The notes under the pieces: generated by a model
What the model was told of the DNA's origin: nothing
The model's input: the letters and a program-made list of their open reading frames with translations, nothing else
The model's database searches: none
Origin: Sphingomonas horti
Lineage (GTDB): Bacteria; Pseudomonadota; Alphaproteobacteria; Sphingomonadales; Sphingomonadaceae
DNA length: 64,000 bases
Assembly: GCF_009753715.1 (NCBI RefSeq)
Contig: NZ_WQMS01000007.1
Coordinates: 134,001 to 198,000 of the forward strand
Direction: 5' to 3'
Made by a program: the position numbers and the translations under genes
In this document: positions 1 to 8,818 of the stretch, one piece after another
Layout of the letters: every line of letters begins with the position of its first letter
Numbering within the stretch: position 1 is the first letter of the stretch

Positions 1-2628
1 GCGCCGGTCGGAGACCCGAACTGGCGCCTGCCGGTCTATGCGCGGCAGGTCGATCGGCTGTTCCTGATGGCCTATGACGAGCATGATCCGGACGGCGATC
101 CGGGGCCGATCGCGTCGCAGGCCTGGTTCGCGGCGACGCTCGCCCACGCGCTGAAAGGCCTGCCGCTCGACAGGGTCGTCGTCGCGATCGGGTCCTATGC
201 CTATGACTGGACGCCGGACCGCCCGGCCGACACGCCGTCGATCGAAGAGGCCATGCTGACCGCACACGATTCGGGCACCGTGCCCCGTTTCGATGCGGCC
301 AGCGGCAACCTGACCTTCTCCTACCGTGACGAAGGCGAGGACCACGAGCTGTGGATGCTCGACGCCGCCTCGTTCCACAACCAGATGATGGCGGCGCACG
401 CGCAAGGCGTCAGCGGCATCGCGCTGTGGCGGCTCGGCACCGAGGATCCGTCGGTCTGGCAGATCTTCGGCCGCCGCCACCGCGCGGCCACCGACGTGCG
501 CGCGATCGAGCGCATTCCGGCGGGCACCGATGTCGACATTGAAGGAACCGGCGAAGTGCTGCGGGTCGGGTCCACTCCGGTGCAGGGCCTGCGCCGGCTG
601 ACGCTGGACCCGAGCGGCCTCGTCACCGGTGAGACGTTCGTCCAGCTGCCCCTGCCCTTTTCGATCCAGCGCGCCGGCTATCGCCCCGGCCTGGTCGCGC
701 TGACGTTCGACGACGGCCCCGACCCGGACTGGACGCCCAAGATTCTCGACATCCTGAAGGCGAAGCACGTCCCCGCCACCTTCTTCATCGTCGGCGAGAA
801 CGCGCTCACCTGGCGCGACCTGCTGGAGCGGGAGGTGCGGGAAGGCCACGAAGTCGGCAACCACACCTACACCCATCCCAATCTCGGGCGGACCAGCGAT
901 GCCGTCACGCGCATCGAGCTCAACGCGGTGCAGCGGCTCGTCCAGGCCTTTACCGGCCACGCGATCCGGCTGTTCCGTGCGCCTTTCTTCGGCGACGCGG
1001 AGCCGACCACGGCCGACGAGATCGTGCCGGTCGAGGTCGGGCAGCGGCTCGGCTATCTGTCCGTCGGCCTGCACGTCGATCCGGGCGACTGGACCCGCCC
1101 TGGCGTGCAGGCGATCATCGACCGCACCATCGCCGGCGTGCTCGCTTCCAACCCGGAGCGGAGCGGCAATGTCGTGCTGCTCCACGACGCCGGCGGCAAC
1201 CGCGCCGAGACGGTCGCCGCGCTGCCCATCATCATCGACCGGCTGCGCGCGCGCGGCTACCGCTTCGTTCCCGTCTCGGAGCTGGTCGGCCTCAGCCGCG
1301 CCCAGGTGATGCCCGAGCTGACGCCGGAGGAGCAGCGCGCGGCGCGCACGGACCTTGCGCTGTTCACTGCGCTGGGCGCGCTGCAGACCGCGCTCAAATG
1401 GCTGTTCGCGATCGCGATCACGCTCGGCATTGCCCGCGCGCTGATCCTGTCCGGCCTGGCGCTGTGGCAGGCGCGGCGCGAGCAGAAGGAAACGCCGCCG
1501 GTCATCCGCCCGGACCGCTTCGTTTCCGTGCTGATCCCGGCCTTCAACGAAGCGCGGGTGATCGAATCCTCGGTGCGGCGCGTGCTCGCCAGCACCGCCG
1601 TCCAGCTCGAGGTGATCGTCATCGACGACGGGTCGAAGGATGCCACCGGCGACATCGTCGAGCATGCCTTCGGGGGCGAGCCGCGCGTCAAGCTGCTGCG
1701 GCTGGAAAATGGCGGCAAGGCGCGGGCGCTGAACCGCGGCCTCGCGATCGCCCGGGGCGAGTTCATCGTCGCGCTGGATGCCGACACGCAATTCCCGAAA
1801 AAGACGATTGCGCGGCTGGCCCGCTGGTTCGCCGACCCGACGATCGGCGCGGTCGCGGGCAATGCCAAGGTCGGCAACCGGGTGAACCTCGTCACGCGCT
1901 GGCAGGCGCTCGAATATATCACCGCGCAGAATCTCGAGCGCCGCGCGCTGGCCCGGCTCGATGCGATGACCGTCGTGCCCGGAGCCGTCGGCGCCTGGCG
2001 CGCTGAGGCGCTCAAGCAGGCCGGCGGCTATCCGCCCGATACGCTCGCCGAAGACCAGGACTTGACGATCGCGATCCAGCGCCAGGGCTGGAAAGTCCGC
2101 TACGACCAGGACGCGGTCGCCTTCACCGAGGCGCCGGAGACCTTCCGCGCCCTTGCCAAGCAGCGTTTCCGCTGGGCGTTCGGCACGCTGCAATGCCTGT
2201 GGAAGCACGGCGCGGTGCTCAGGACCGGCCGCCCGCGCGGCCTGGCGCTGGTCGGGCTGCCCCAGGCGATGCTGTTTCAGGTCGGCTTCGCGGCGATCTC
2301 GCCTGTGATCGATCTGGCGCTGATCTTCAGCATCGTCGGGACGGCGATGCGCGTGCAGGAACATGGCTGGGCGCAGACCCACACCGACCTGGTGATGATG
2401 GCGACCTACTGGATCGCGTTTACCGCGATCGATCTGCTCGCCGCCTCGATCGCGTTCGCGCTGTCGACGCGCGAGCGCTGGCGGCTGATGTGGCTGCTGA
2501 TCCCGCAGCGGATCGGCTATCGCCAAATCATGTATTATGTCGTGCTGAAAGCCCTCGCCGCCGCGATCCGCGGCCCGCGCGTCGGCTGGGGCAAGCTGGA
2601 ACGTAGCGGCCGCGTCAGCGCGTCCTAG
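1..2628 (+). CDS. GH18-like / polysaccharide deacetylase / GT2 fusion protein (5' end outside window)
   Basis: The frame is open from base 1, so the start lies upstream; the Met at 67 is internal. Numbering from that Met, residues 1-190 resemble the end of a GH18-type glycosidase (preceded by YARQVDRLFLMAYDEHDPDG). Residues about 210-415 are a CE4 NodB deacetylase with TFDDGP, the GNHTYTHPNL metal motif and RAPFF. A membrane segment follows (about 440-468), then a family 2 glycosyltransferase (about 485-720) with VIDDGS, ALDADT, EDQDL and QRFRW, and further C-terminal membrane helices. The order glycosidase, deacetylase, processive synthase suggests one membrane enzyme that makes and trims an amino-sugar polymer, comparable to PgaB plus PgaC. 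The polymer is unknown. Domain calls are strong; the role is inference. Confidence 0.9.
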   Translation, partial: APVGDPNWRLPVYARQVDRLFLMAYDEHDPDGDPGPIASQAWFAATLAHALKGLPLDRVVVAIGSYAYDWTPDRPADTPSIEEAMLTAHDSGTVPRFDAASGNLTFSYRDEGEDHELWMLDAASFHNQMMAAHAQGVSGIALWRLGTEDPSVWQIFGRRHRAATDVRAIERIPAGTDVDIEGTGEVLRVGSTPVQGLRRLTLDPSGLVTGETFVQLPLPFSIQRAGYRPGLVALTFDDGPDPDWTPKILDILKAKHVPATFFIVGENALTWRDLLEREVREGHEVGNHTYTHPNLGRTSDAVTRIELNAVQRLVQAFTGHAIRLFRAPFFGDAEPTTADEIVPVEVGQRLGYLSVGLHVDPGDWTRPGVQAIIDRTIAGVLASNPERSGNVVLLHDAGGNRAETVAALPIIIDRLRARGYRFVPVSELVGLSRAQVMPELTPEEQRAARTDLALFTALGALQTALKWLFAIAITLGIARALILSGLALWQARREQKETPPVIRPDRFVSVLIPAFNEARVIESSVRRVLASTAVQLEVIVIDDGSKDATGDIVEHAFGGEPRVKLLRLENGGKARALNRGLAIARGEFIVALDADTQFPKKTIARLARWFADPTIGAVAGNAKVGNRVNLVTRWQALEYITAQNLERRALARLDAMTVVPGAVGAWRAEALKQAGGYPPDTLAEDQDLTIAIQRQGWKVRYDQDAVAFTEAPETFRALAKQRFRWAFGTLQCLWKHGAVLRTGRPRGLALVGLPQAMLFQVGFAAISPVIDLALIFSIVGTAMRVQEHGWAQTHTDLVMMATYWIAFTAIDLLAASIAFALSTRERWRLMWLLIPQRIGYRQIMYYVVLKALAAAIRGPRVGWGKLERSGRVSAS

Positions 2629-2660
2629 GCGGAGATAAGCCCCTCCCCTTCGGGGGACTC

Positions 2661-4091
2661 TTACGCCGTCGCCGTCCCGCCGACCGTCAGCCCCTCGATC
2701 AGCAGGCTCGGCTGGCCGACGCCCGCCGGGACCGACTGCCCGCCCTTGCCGCACATGCCGACGCCTTCGTCCAGCGCGAAATCGTTGCCGATCGCGCGAA
2801 CCTTGGTCAGCACGCTGGGGCCGTCGCCGATCAGCGTCGCGCCCTTGATCGGCGTGCCCAGCCTGCCGTTCTCGATCCGATAGGCCTCGGTGCAGCTGAA
2901 CACGAATTTGCCCGACACGATATCGACCTGCCCGCCGCCGAAGCTCTTGGCGTAGATGCCGTTACCGGCGCGCGCGATCATCTCGTCGGGATCGTCGTTG
3001 CCCGCCTTCATGAAGGTGTTGGTCATGCGCGGCATCGGCGCATGGGCATAGGATTGGCGGCGGCCGTTGCCCGTCGGCGCGACGCCCATCAGCCGCGCGT
3101 TCAGCCGGTCCTGCATATAGCCCTTCAGGATGCCGTCCTCGATCAGCACCGTCTCGCGCGTCGGCGTGCCTTCGTCGTCGATGCTGAGCGACCCGCGCCG
3201 GTCCTGGATCGCGCCGTCGTCGACCACCGTCACGCCCGGCGCGGCGACGCGCTCGCCGATCCGCCCCGAGAAGGCCGAGGTGCCCTTGCGGTTGAAATCG
3301 CCTTCCAGGCCGTGGCCGATCGCTTCGTGCAGCAGCACGCCGGGCCAGCCTGGGCCGAGCACGACCGTCATCTCGCCCGCCGGCGCCGCGACCGAATCGA
3401 GGTTCACCAGTGCCTGGCCCAGCGCGATGTCGATACCGCGCTGCCAGGCCGATTCCTCGAACAGCCGGCCGTAAAGATAGCGCCCGCCCATTCCGTAGGA
3501 GCCGGTCTCGCGCCGCCCGTTCTGCTCTACGACAATGGAGATGTTGAGCCGCACCAGCGGCCGCACATCCTGCGCGACGAAGCCGTCCGGCCGGACGATC
3601 TCGACCACGCTCCACGACCCCGACAACCCGACCGAGACCTGCGCTACGCGCGAATCGCGGGCGCGGGCGGCGGCGTCGATCCGCTGGCAGAGCGCCACTT
3701 TCTCGGCGAACGGCACCAGGGTCAGCGGATCGTCGGCGGTGTAGAGATGGCGGTTGCTGCGCTGGGGTGGCGGCGCGGGCTGGCCCTTGGCCGGATCGAG
3801 CAGCGTCATCGTCTGCGCCGCGCGCCGGATCGCGGCCGCGCTGAGCTCGTTCGCATGCGCAAAGCCGGTCATCTCGCCCGACACGCCGCGCAGCCCGAAC
3901 CCGGCATTGGTGTTGTAATCGGCGGTCTTCAGCCGCCCGTCGTCGAAGCCGAAGCTCTCCGACGTCGAATATTGGAGATAGAGCTCGCCATCGTCACAGC
4001 CCTTCAGGACCTCCGAGGTCAAGCGGAGCGCGGTATCGGGGTCGAGGTCCGCCCGGTACAGCCAGGCGCGCGGATCGGCGGGGAGAGTCAT
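2661..4091 (-). CDS. tldD: TldD family metalloprotease
   Basis: 476 aa. TldD works with PmbA/TldE as a zinc protease that degrades unfolded peptides and matures microcin-like peptides. The zinc motif is visible as HEAIGHGLEGDF, and the family C-terminus with MCGKGGQSVPAGVGQPS is present. The ATG at 4091 was chosen because the protein then begins MTLPADPRAWLYRADLD, as in the family; the longer open frame upstream overlaps the next gene and looks non-coding. No pmbA is visible in the window. It probably forms a minus-strand unit with the small zinc-finger gene just upstream. Confidence 0.93.
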   Translation of the reverse strand: MTLPADPRAWLYRADLDPDTALRLTSEVLKGCDDGELYLQYSTSESFGFDDGRLKTADYNTNAGFGLRGVSGEMTGFAHANELSAAAIRRAAQTMTLLDPAKGQPAPPPQRSNRHLYTADDPLTLVPFAEKVALCQRIDAAARARDSRVAQVSVGLSGSWSVVEIVRPDGFVAQDVRPLVRLNISIVVEQNGRRETGSYGMGGRYLYGRLFEESAWQRGIDIALGQALVNLDSVAAPAGEMTVVLGPGWPGVLLHEAIGHGLEGDFNRKGTSAFSGRIGERVAAPGVTVVDDGAIQDRRGSLSIDDEGTPTRETVLIEDGILKGYMQDRLNARLMGVAPTGNGRRQSYAHAPMPRMTNTFMKAGNDDPDEMIARAGNGIYAKSFGGGQVDIVSGKFVFSCTEAYRIENGRLGTPIKGATLIGDGPSVLTKVRAIGNDFALDEGVGMCGKGGQSVPAGVGQPSLLIEGLTVGGTATA

Positions 4092-4107
4092 CCCCTCCGA
4101 TATAGAG

Positions 4108-4314
4108 CTAGTATGCGGCGACGGAAGGGTCGCTGTCCGCCGGCCCGCCCGACAGCACGAAGCGCCGGTCGCAATAGCCGCATTCGCCGAAGCCGCGCTC
4201 GTCGATCTCGATATAGATGCGCGGATGGCCGAGGGCAGGATCGATGCCGTGCCCGGAGCCGTCGCAGGCGACACGGCGGGAGGATACGCGGAAGGTCTCG
4301 GGCGGCGGGATCAT
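4108..4314 (-). CDS. CHCC-type zinc-finger domain protein
   Basis: 68 aa, 16 nt upstream of tldD on the same strand. Its Cys/His spacing (ACDGSGHG, then ECGYC about 25 residues later) and the HPRIYIEIDE strand match the small zf-CHCC family, related to the zinc-binding part of the NDUFS6 subunit of complex I. Family members are short stand-alone proteins in alphaproteobacteria, probably linked to respiratory-complex assembly. The exact role is not known. Confidence 0.85.
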   Translation of the reverse strand: MIPPPETFRVSSRRVACDGSGHGIDPALGHPRIYIEIDERGFGECGYCDRRFVLSGGPADSDPSVAAY

Positions 4315-4374
4315 GGCCGCGCGAATAGCAATGGTGCGTTGCCCTTTCCAGCCCTCTCCGGCTAACGCGGGTCC

Positions 4375-5292
4375 ATGACGGAAGCCGCGATTTCAATCCG
4401 GGCGCTCGCCAAGACCTACAAGGGCGGCAAGCGCGCATTGGACGGCGTGACGTTCGACGTGCCGCGCGGCCAGATATTCGGCCTGCTCGGCCCGAACGGC
4501 GCCGGCAAGTCGACCTTGATCAACATCCTCTCCGGCATGGTCATGAAGACCAGCGGCACCGCGTCGATCTGGGGCTTCGACATCGACGAACGCCCGAGGA
4601 ACGCCAAGGCCTCGATCGGCATCGTCCCGCAGGAGATCTTGTTCGATCCCTTCTTCACGCCCTATGAGACGCTGGAGCTGTTCGCCGGCTTGTACGGCGT
4701 GCCCAAGGCGCAGCGGAAATCGATGGAGCTGCTGCGCGCGGTGCATCTGGAGGACAAGGCCAACGCCTATTCGCGCACGCTTTCGGGCGGCATGAAGCGG
4801 CGGCTGCTGGTTGCCAAGGCGATGGTCCACTCGCCGCCCGTGCTGGTGCTCGACGAGCCGACCGCCGGCGTCGATATCGAGCTTCGCCAGCAGCTCTGGG
4901 CCTATGTCCGCGAGCTCAATGCTCAAGGCGTGACGGTGGTGCTGACCACCCATTATCTCGAAGAAGCGGAAGAGCTGTGCGACCGGATCGCGATCATCAA
5001 TCACGGGCGGCTGATCGCGAACGAGCCGACGCGTGACCTGGTCAACAAGGCGCAGGAGAAGCTGGTCCAGGTGACGGTCGACCGCGACCTCGACGCGCCG
5101 CCGGCCGCCCCCTGCTTCGAGAAGATCGTGCTGAAGGGCGAGCGGGTGCTTGAGATCACCTATTCCAAGGCCAAGGTGAACGCGGGCGAAGTGCTGGCCG
5201 CCGTCAGCGGCGCCGGCCTCGGCATCGTCGACGTGTCGACCAAGGAAGCGGACCTGGAGGACGTGTTCCTGTCGCTCACGCGGGCCGCTTGA
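4375..5292 (+). CDS. ABC transporter ATP-binding protein (ABC-2/NodI-CcmA type)
   Basis: 305 aa. It carries a full nucleotide-binding domain: Walker A GPNGAGKST, signature LSGGMKRR, Walker B VLVLDEP, and the switch histidine in TTHYLEEAEE. Residues after about 220 form the C-terminal extension seen in NodI/YadG-type exporters. Such proteins energise ABC-2 permeases, but no permease gene adjoins it, so the partner must lie elsewhere. The substrate cannot be predicted. The gene runs divergently from the zinc-finger gene with only 60 nt between the start codons. Confidence 0.93.
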   Translation: MTEAAISIRALAKTYKGGKRALDGVTFDVPRGQIFGLLGPNGAGKSTLINILSGMVMKTSGTASIWGFDIDERPRNAKASIGIVPQEILFDPFFTPYETLELFAGLYGVPKAQRKSMELLRAVHLEDKANAYSRTLSGGMKRRLLVAKAMVHSPPVLVLDEPTAGVDIELRQQLWAYVRELNAQGVTVVLTTHYLEEAEELCDRIAIINHGRLIANEPTRDLVNKAQEKLVQVTVDRDLDAPPAAPCFEKIVLKGERVLEITYSKAKVNAGEVLAAVSGAGLGIVDVSTKEADLEDVFLSLTRAA

Positions 5293-5300
5293 ACGACCGC

Positions 5301-5384
5301 GTCATCCCCGCGAAAGCGGGGACCCACCTTTCCTTTTCGACCCTGCTGTTCAAGAAGGTGGGTTCCCGCTTTCGCGGGAATGAC
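5301..5384. repeat. Palindromic intergenic repeat, family A copy 1
   Basis: The arms GTCATCCCCGCGAAAGCGGG and CCCGCTTTCGCGGGAATGAC are inverted, with nested CCCACC/GGTGGG and a short unpaired centre. The same design recurs at 31050-31133, 34575-34663 and 63148-63224. Here it lies between the ABC ATPase stop and nadB, and its right arm supplies an in-frame ATG ahead of the likely nadB start. Confidence 0.9.
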
Positions 5385-5400
5385 GAAATCAGAGGACGCG

Positions 5401-7005
5401 GTGACGGCTGACGTACATTCCTATGACATCGTCATCCTCGGCTCCGGCGCCGCGGGCCTGACCGCGGCGCTGAACCTCGCCGATCGCTTCAAGGTCGTCG
5501 TCCTCGCCAAAGGCGGGCTTTCCGAAGGCTCCACGGCCTGGGCGCAGGGCGGGATCGCCGCGGTGCTCGACGAAGGCGACACGTTCGAGAACCATATCGA
5601 AGACACGATGATCGCCGGCGGGGGCCTCAATGACCGCGAGACGGTCGAGTTCGTCGTCGAGAACGCGCCCGCTGCGATTGCCCGGCTCGCCGAGCTGGGC
5701 GTACCGTTCAACGAGGATGCGGGCGCGTGGCACCTGACCCGCGAAGGCGGCCACAGCCACCGCCGCATCGTCCATGTCGACGACGCGACCGGTTGGGCCG
5801 TGCAGCAGGCGCTGGAGCGTGCCGCGCACGCGCATCCGAACATCACGCTCGTGCCGGACCGGGTCGCGATCGACCTGGCGACCGGACGCCATGGCGTCAG
5901 ATATTCGGGCGACGGCCATGTCTGGGGCGTCTATGCGATCAACCGGCAGAGCGGCCATGTCGAGCTGTTCGCCGGCCGCGCGACCATCCTCGCGACCGGC
6001 GGCGCGGGCCGCACCTATCTCTATTCGACCGCGCCGGCCGGTGCGACCGGCGACGGCATCGCGATGGCATGGCGGGCCGGCTGCCGCATTTCCAACATGG
6101 AGTTCATGCAGTTCCACCCGACCTGCCTCTACAATCGCGAGGTCAAGAACTTCCTGATCACCGAGGCGGTGCGCGGCGAAGGCGGCATACTGAAGCTGCC
6201 GGGCGGAGTTGCGGGGGACGGCCACCGCTTCATGCCCGATTTCGACGAGCGGGCGGAGCTCGCCCCGCGCGATATCGTCGCTCGGGCGATCGATCATGAG
6301 ATCAAGCGGCTCGGCCTGGACTATGTCCATCTCGACATCAGCCACCAGCCCGCCGACTTCGTGAAGGGTCACTTCCCGACCATTCACGCAAAGCTGCTCG
6401 ACCTCGGCATCGACATCACGAAACAGCCGATCCCGGTGGTGCCCGCCCAGCACTATACCTGCGGCGGCGTGATGATCGACCTGCACGGCTGCACCGACCT
6501 GCCCGGCCTCTATGCGGCCGGCGAAGTCACCCAGTCCGGCCTGCACGGGGCCAATCGCCTCGCCTCAAATTCCCTGCTCGAATGCTTCGTGTTCGGCGAG
6601 GCGGCCGCGAAGCACATCGCCGCCAATTGGGAGGGGTTCGCCGAGGCGCCGCCGATCCGCCCCTGGGACGAAAGCCGCGTCACCGATTCGGACGAAGAGG
6701 TCATTGTCCAGCATAATTGGCGCGAGATCCGGCGCTTCATGTGGGACTATGTCGGCATCGTGCGGACGACCAAGCGTCTCGAACGCGCCCAGCACCGCAT
6801 CGCGCTGCTGCGCCAGGAAGTCGCCGACTATTACGGCAATTTCCGCGTCACCCCCGACCTGGTCGAGCTCCGCAACCTTGTCGAGACCGCCGACCTGATC
6901 GTCCGCTCAGCCCTGTCGCGGCACGAAAGCCGCGGCCTCCACTACACGCTCGATTATCCCGACCTGCTGCCCGAGGCGCGGGATACCATTCTCACGCCGC
7001 AATAA
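5401..7005 (+). CDS. nadB: L-aspartate oxidase
   Basis: 534 aa. NadB oxidises L-aspartate to iminoaspartate with FAD, the first step of de novo NAD synthesis. Visible are the FAD-binding ILGSGAAGLTAALNLAD, the substrate region EFMQFHPT, and the C-terminal GLYAAGEV...GLHGANRLASNSLLE flavoprotein signature. The frame also opens at ATG 5380, but that ATG is part of the palindromic repeat; AGAGGA at 5391-5396 fits the GTG at 5401 better, giving an N-terminus 7 residues shorter. No nadA or nadC is adjacent. Confidence 0.93.
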   Translation: MTADVHSYDIVILGSGAAGLTAALNLADRFKVVVLAKGGLSEGSTAWAQGGIAAVLDEGDTFENHIEDTMIAGGGLNDRETVEFVVENAPAAIARLAELGVPFNEDAGAWHLTREGGHSHRRIVHVDDATGWAVQQALERAAHAHPNITLVPDRVAIDLATGRHGVRYSGDGHVWGVYAINRQSGHVELFAGRATILATGGAGRTYLYSTAPAGATGDGIAMAWRAGCRISNMEFMQFHPTCLYNREVKNFLITEAVRGEGGILKLPGGVAGDGHRFMPDFDERAELAPRDIVARAIDHEIKRLGLDYVHLDISHQPADFVKGHFPTIHAKLLDLGIDITKQPIPVVPAQHYTCGGVMIDLHGCTDLPGLYAAGEVTQSGLHGANRLASNSLLECFVFGEAAAKHIAANWEGFAEAPPIRPWDESRVTDSDEEVIVQHNWREIRRFMWDYVGIVRTTKRLERAQHRIALLRQEVADYYGNFRVTPDLVELRNLVETADLIVRSALSRHESRGLHYTLDYPDLLPEARDTILTPQ

Positions 7006-7134
7006 ATTCCTGTCCTACACGGACCGGTCTGTGACATGCCTTATGCGTGATTAGCGCACGGCTCTTTCTCATCGACGGAATCGATCATTGTCCTTGCATT
7101 AATCGAGGGGATTTTTTCCCCGCGCGGAACCTTC

Positions 7135-7974
7135 CTAACCTTTGAGGAAATCGCGCACCTCCGCGTAGAATCGCTGGGGCCGGTCGTACATGATCATGTG
7201 GCCGCTGCCCGCCACACGCCGCAGCTTCGCGCCGTGCGCCGGGGCGTAGCCGATCCGGTACAGGCGATCGACGGCGACGGCGTCCGCCGGGATGTCCGGC
7301 ACTGCATAGACCACCGTCAGCGGCGCGGTGATCCTGGGCAGCTCGGGCGTCAGGTCCGTCCGCGCCAGTTCGTGCGTCGCGCGCGCGACCACGGCGGAAT
7401 CGCTGCGGCTGCTCGCCACGCCCGACCCGCCGAAGCCGCCGATCAGCGCGTCCAGTACGCTGCGCCCCTGCGGCGAGCCCATCAGCCCGTTGAACAGCGC
7501 GTCGGCGAGCGGAGCGACCTGCGTGCCGGCAAAGCCGAAACCGCTGGCCGGCGACGGCAGAATGTCCACGGCCATGACCTTGCCCACCCGCGCCGGATAG
7601 CGCGCCGCCACCATCATCGCGACGATGCCGCCCATCGAATGGCCGATCAGCGCGGGACGCCTCAGCCCCGCCTCGACGATGTAGCGGGCGATCTCGCCGG
7701 CCACGCCGGACACGATCGCTCCATCGGCATTGCCCCGCGCCGGCTCTCCGGCGAACCCGGCCACCTGCACCAGGTGGTAGCGATAGCCGGGCACCGCGCG
7801 CACCGTGCCGTCCCACACGTCGCGTCCGTTGGTCAGGCCCGGGATCAGGATCACGTCAGGGCCTTCGCCGCGCACCTGCACCGACACGCGACCGGAGCTG
7901 AAGGCGAGCGCCCGGCCGGCCGTGCCGAACAAGGCCGCCGCCGCGCAGCCTGAGAGGAATGTCCGCCTGTTCAT
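7135..7974 (-). CDS. Alpha/beta hydrolase with Tat-like signal
   Basis: 279 aa. The protein begins MNRRTFLSG followed by an alanine-rich hydrophobic stretch, a twin-arginine-like export signal, so it is probably periplasmic. The alpha/beta hydrolase fold is shown by VILIPGLTNGRDVW (oxyanion side), the nucleophile elbow GHSMGG, and a late catalytic His in GSGHMIM. The substrate is unknown. The ATG at 7974 was preferred to an upstream frame start because it opens directly on the signal peptide. It runs divergently from hisN. Confidence 0.88.
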   Translation of the reverse strand: MNRRTFLSGCAAAALFGTAGRALAFSSGRVSVQVRGEGPDVILIPGLTNGRDVWDGTVRAVPGYRYHLVQVAGFAGEPARGNADGAIVSGVAGEIARYIVEAGLRRPALIGHSMGGIVAMMVAARYPARVGKVMAVDILPSPASGFGFAGTQVAPLADALFNGLMGSPQGRSVLDALIGGFGGSGVASSRSDSAVVARATHELARTDLTPELPRITAPLTVVYAVPDIPADAVAVDRLYRIGYAPAHGAKLRRVAGSGHMIMYDRPQRFYAEVRDFLKG

Positions 7975-8062
7975 CGCCGTCGCTCTTTGCCGCGGATCGG
8001 TTGAACCTTCGCTGACGAAATCGTGTTTCCAGTCCCATGCTTCCCGACCTAGGCAGGATCCG

Positions 8063-8818
8063 ATGACTCTCGACGACGACATCGCCCTTGCCCACGCCCT
8101 GGCCGACGCCGCCGGCGCCGTGATCCGTCCCTATTTCCGCGCTCGCTTCGCACACGAGACCAAGGCGGATGCCTCGCCCGTAACCCAGGCGGACCGCGAA
8201 GCGGAAGCGGCGATCCGGGCGCTGATCGAGCAGCACCGGCCCGGCGACGGCATCATCGGCGAGGAATATGGCGCCGCGCGCGCCGATGCCGAACGGGTCT
8301 GGGTGCTCGATCCGATCGACGGCACGCGCGCCTTTATCGGCGGACGGCCGATCTTCGGGACGCTGATCGCGCTGATGGTCGACGGCCGGCCGCAGCTCGG
8401 GATCATCGATCAGCCGGTCGCCGGCGAGCGTTGGGTCGGCGCCACGGGCCGGCCGACTCTCTTCAATGGCGAGCCGGCGCACACCCGCGCCTGCTCCGAC
8501 CTGTCGAACGCTCTGTTCGCGACCACAGCTCCCTGGTTCTGCGGCGGCTTCGACGTCTTGAGGGGTGCGGCGGGCGACACGCTGCTAGGCGGAGATTGCT
8601 ACAATTACGCCCTGCTCGCCTCAGGGCATGCCGATCTGGTGGTGGAGGAAGGCCTGAAGCTCCACGACTGGGCGGCGCTGCTGCCCGTCGTCGAAGGCGC
8701 GGGCGGGCGGATGACGGATTGGGACGGACACGCCTTACGCAAGGGCAGCGACGGGCGCGTGGTCGCGGTCGGCGACCCGGCGCTGCTGCCGCAGGTGCTG
8801 CGGTTGCTGGAGGGCTGA
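8063..8818 (+). CDS. hisN: Histidinol-phosphatase, inositol-monophosphatase family
   Basis: 251 aa. It is an inositol-monophosphatase-fold Mg2+-dependent phosphatase with the metal motif IIGEEYG followed by WVLDPIDGTRAF and the late HDWAALLPVVEGAGG. This subfamily in alphaproteobacteria removes phosphate from L-histidinol phosphate. The start at 8063 fits the family N-terminus. Its TGA overlaps the ATG of the DNA ligase (TGATG), so the two are translationally coupled; the pairing is not an obvious pathway link. An inositol- or other sugar-phosphatase role is possible. Confidence 0.85.
   Translation: MTLDDDIALAHALADAAGAVIRPYFRARFAHETKADASPVTQADREAEAAIRALIEQHRPGDGIIGEEYGAARADAERVWVLDPIDGTRAFIGGRPIFGTLIALMVDGRPQLGIIDQPVAGERWVGATGRPTLFNGEPAHTRACSDLSNALFATTAPWFCGGFDVLRGAAGDTLLGGDCYNYALLASGHADLVVEEGLKLHDWAALLPVVEGAGGRMTDWDGHALRKGSDGRVVAVGDPALLPQVLRLLEG

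Noticed and set aside
7006-7134. Possible tRNA or regulatory RNA between nadB and the hydrolase
   Set aside because: No cloverleaf or convincing hairpin with T-run was seen.
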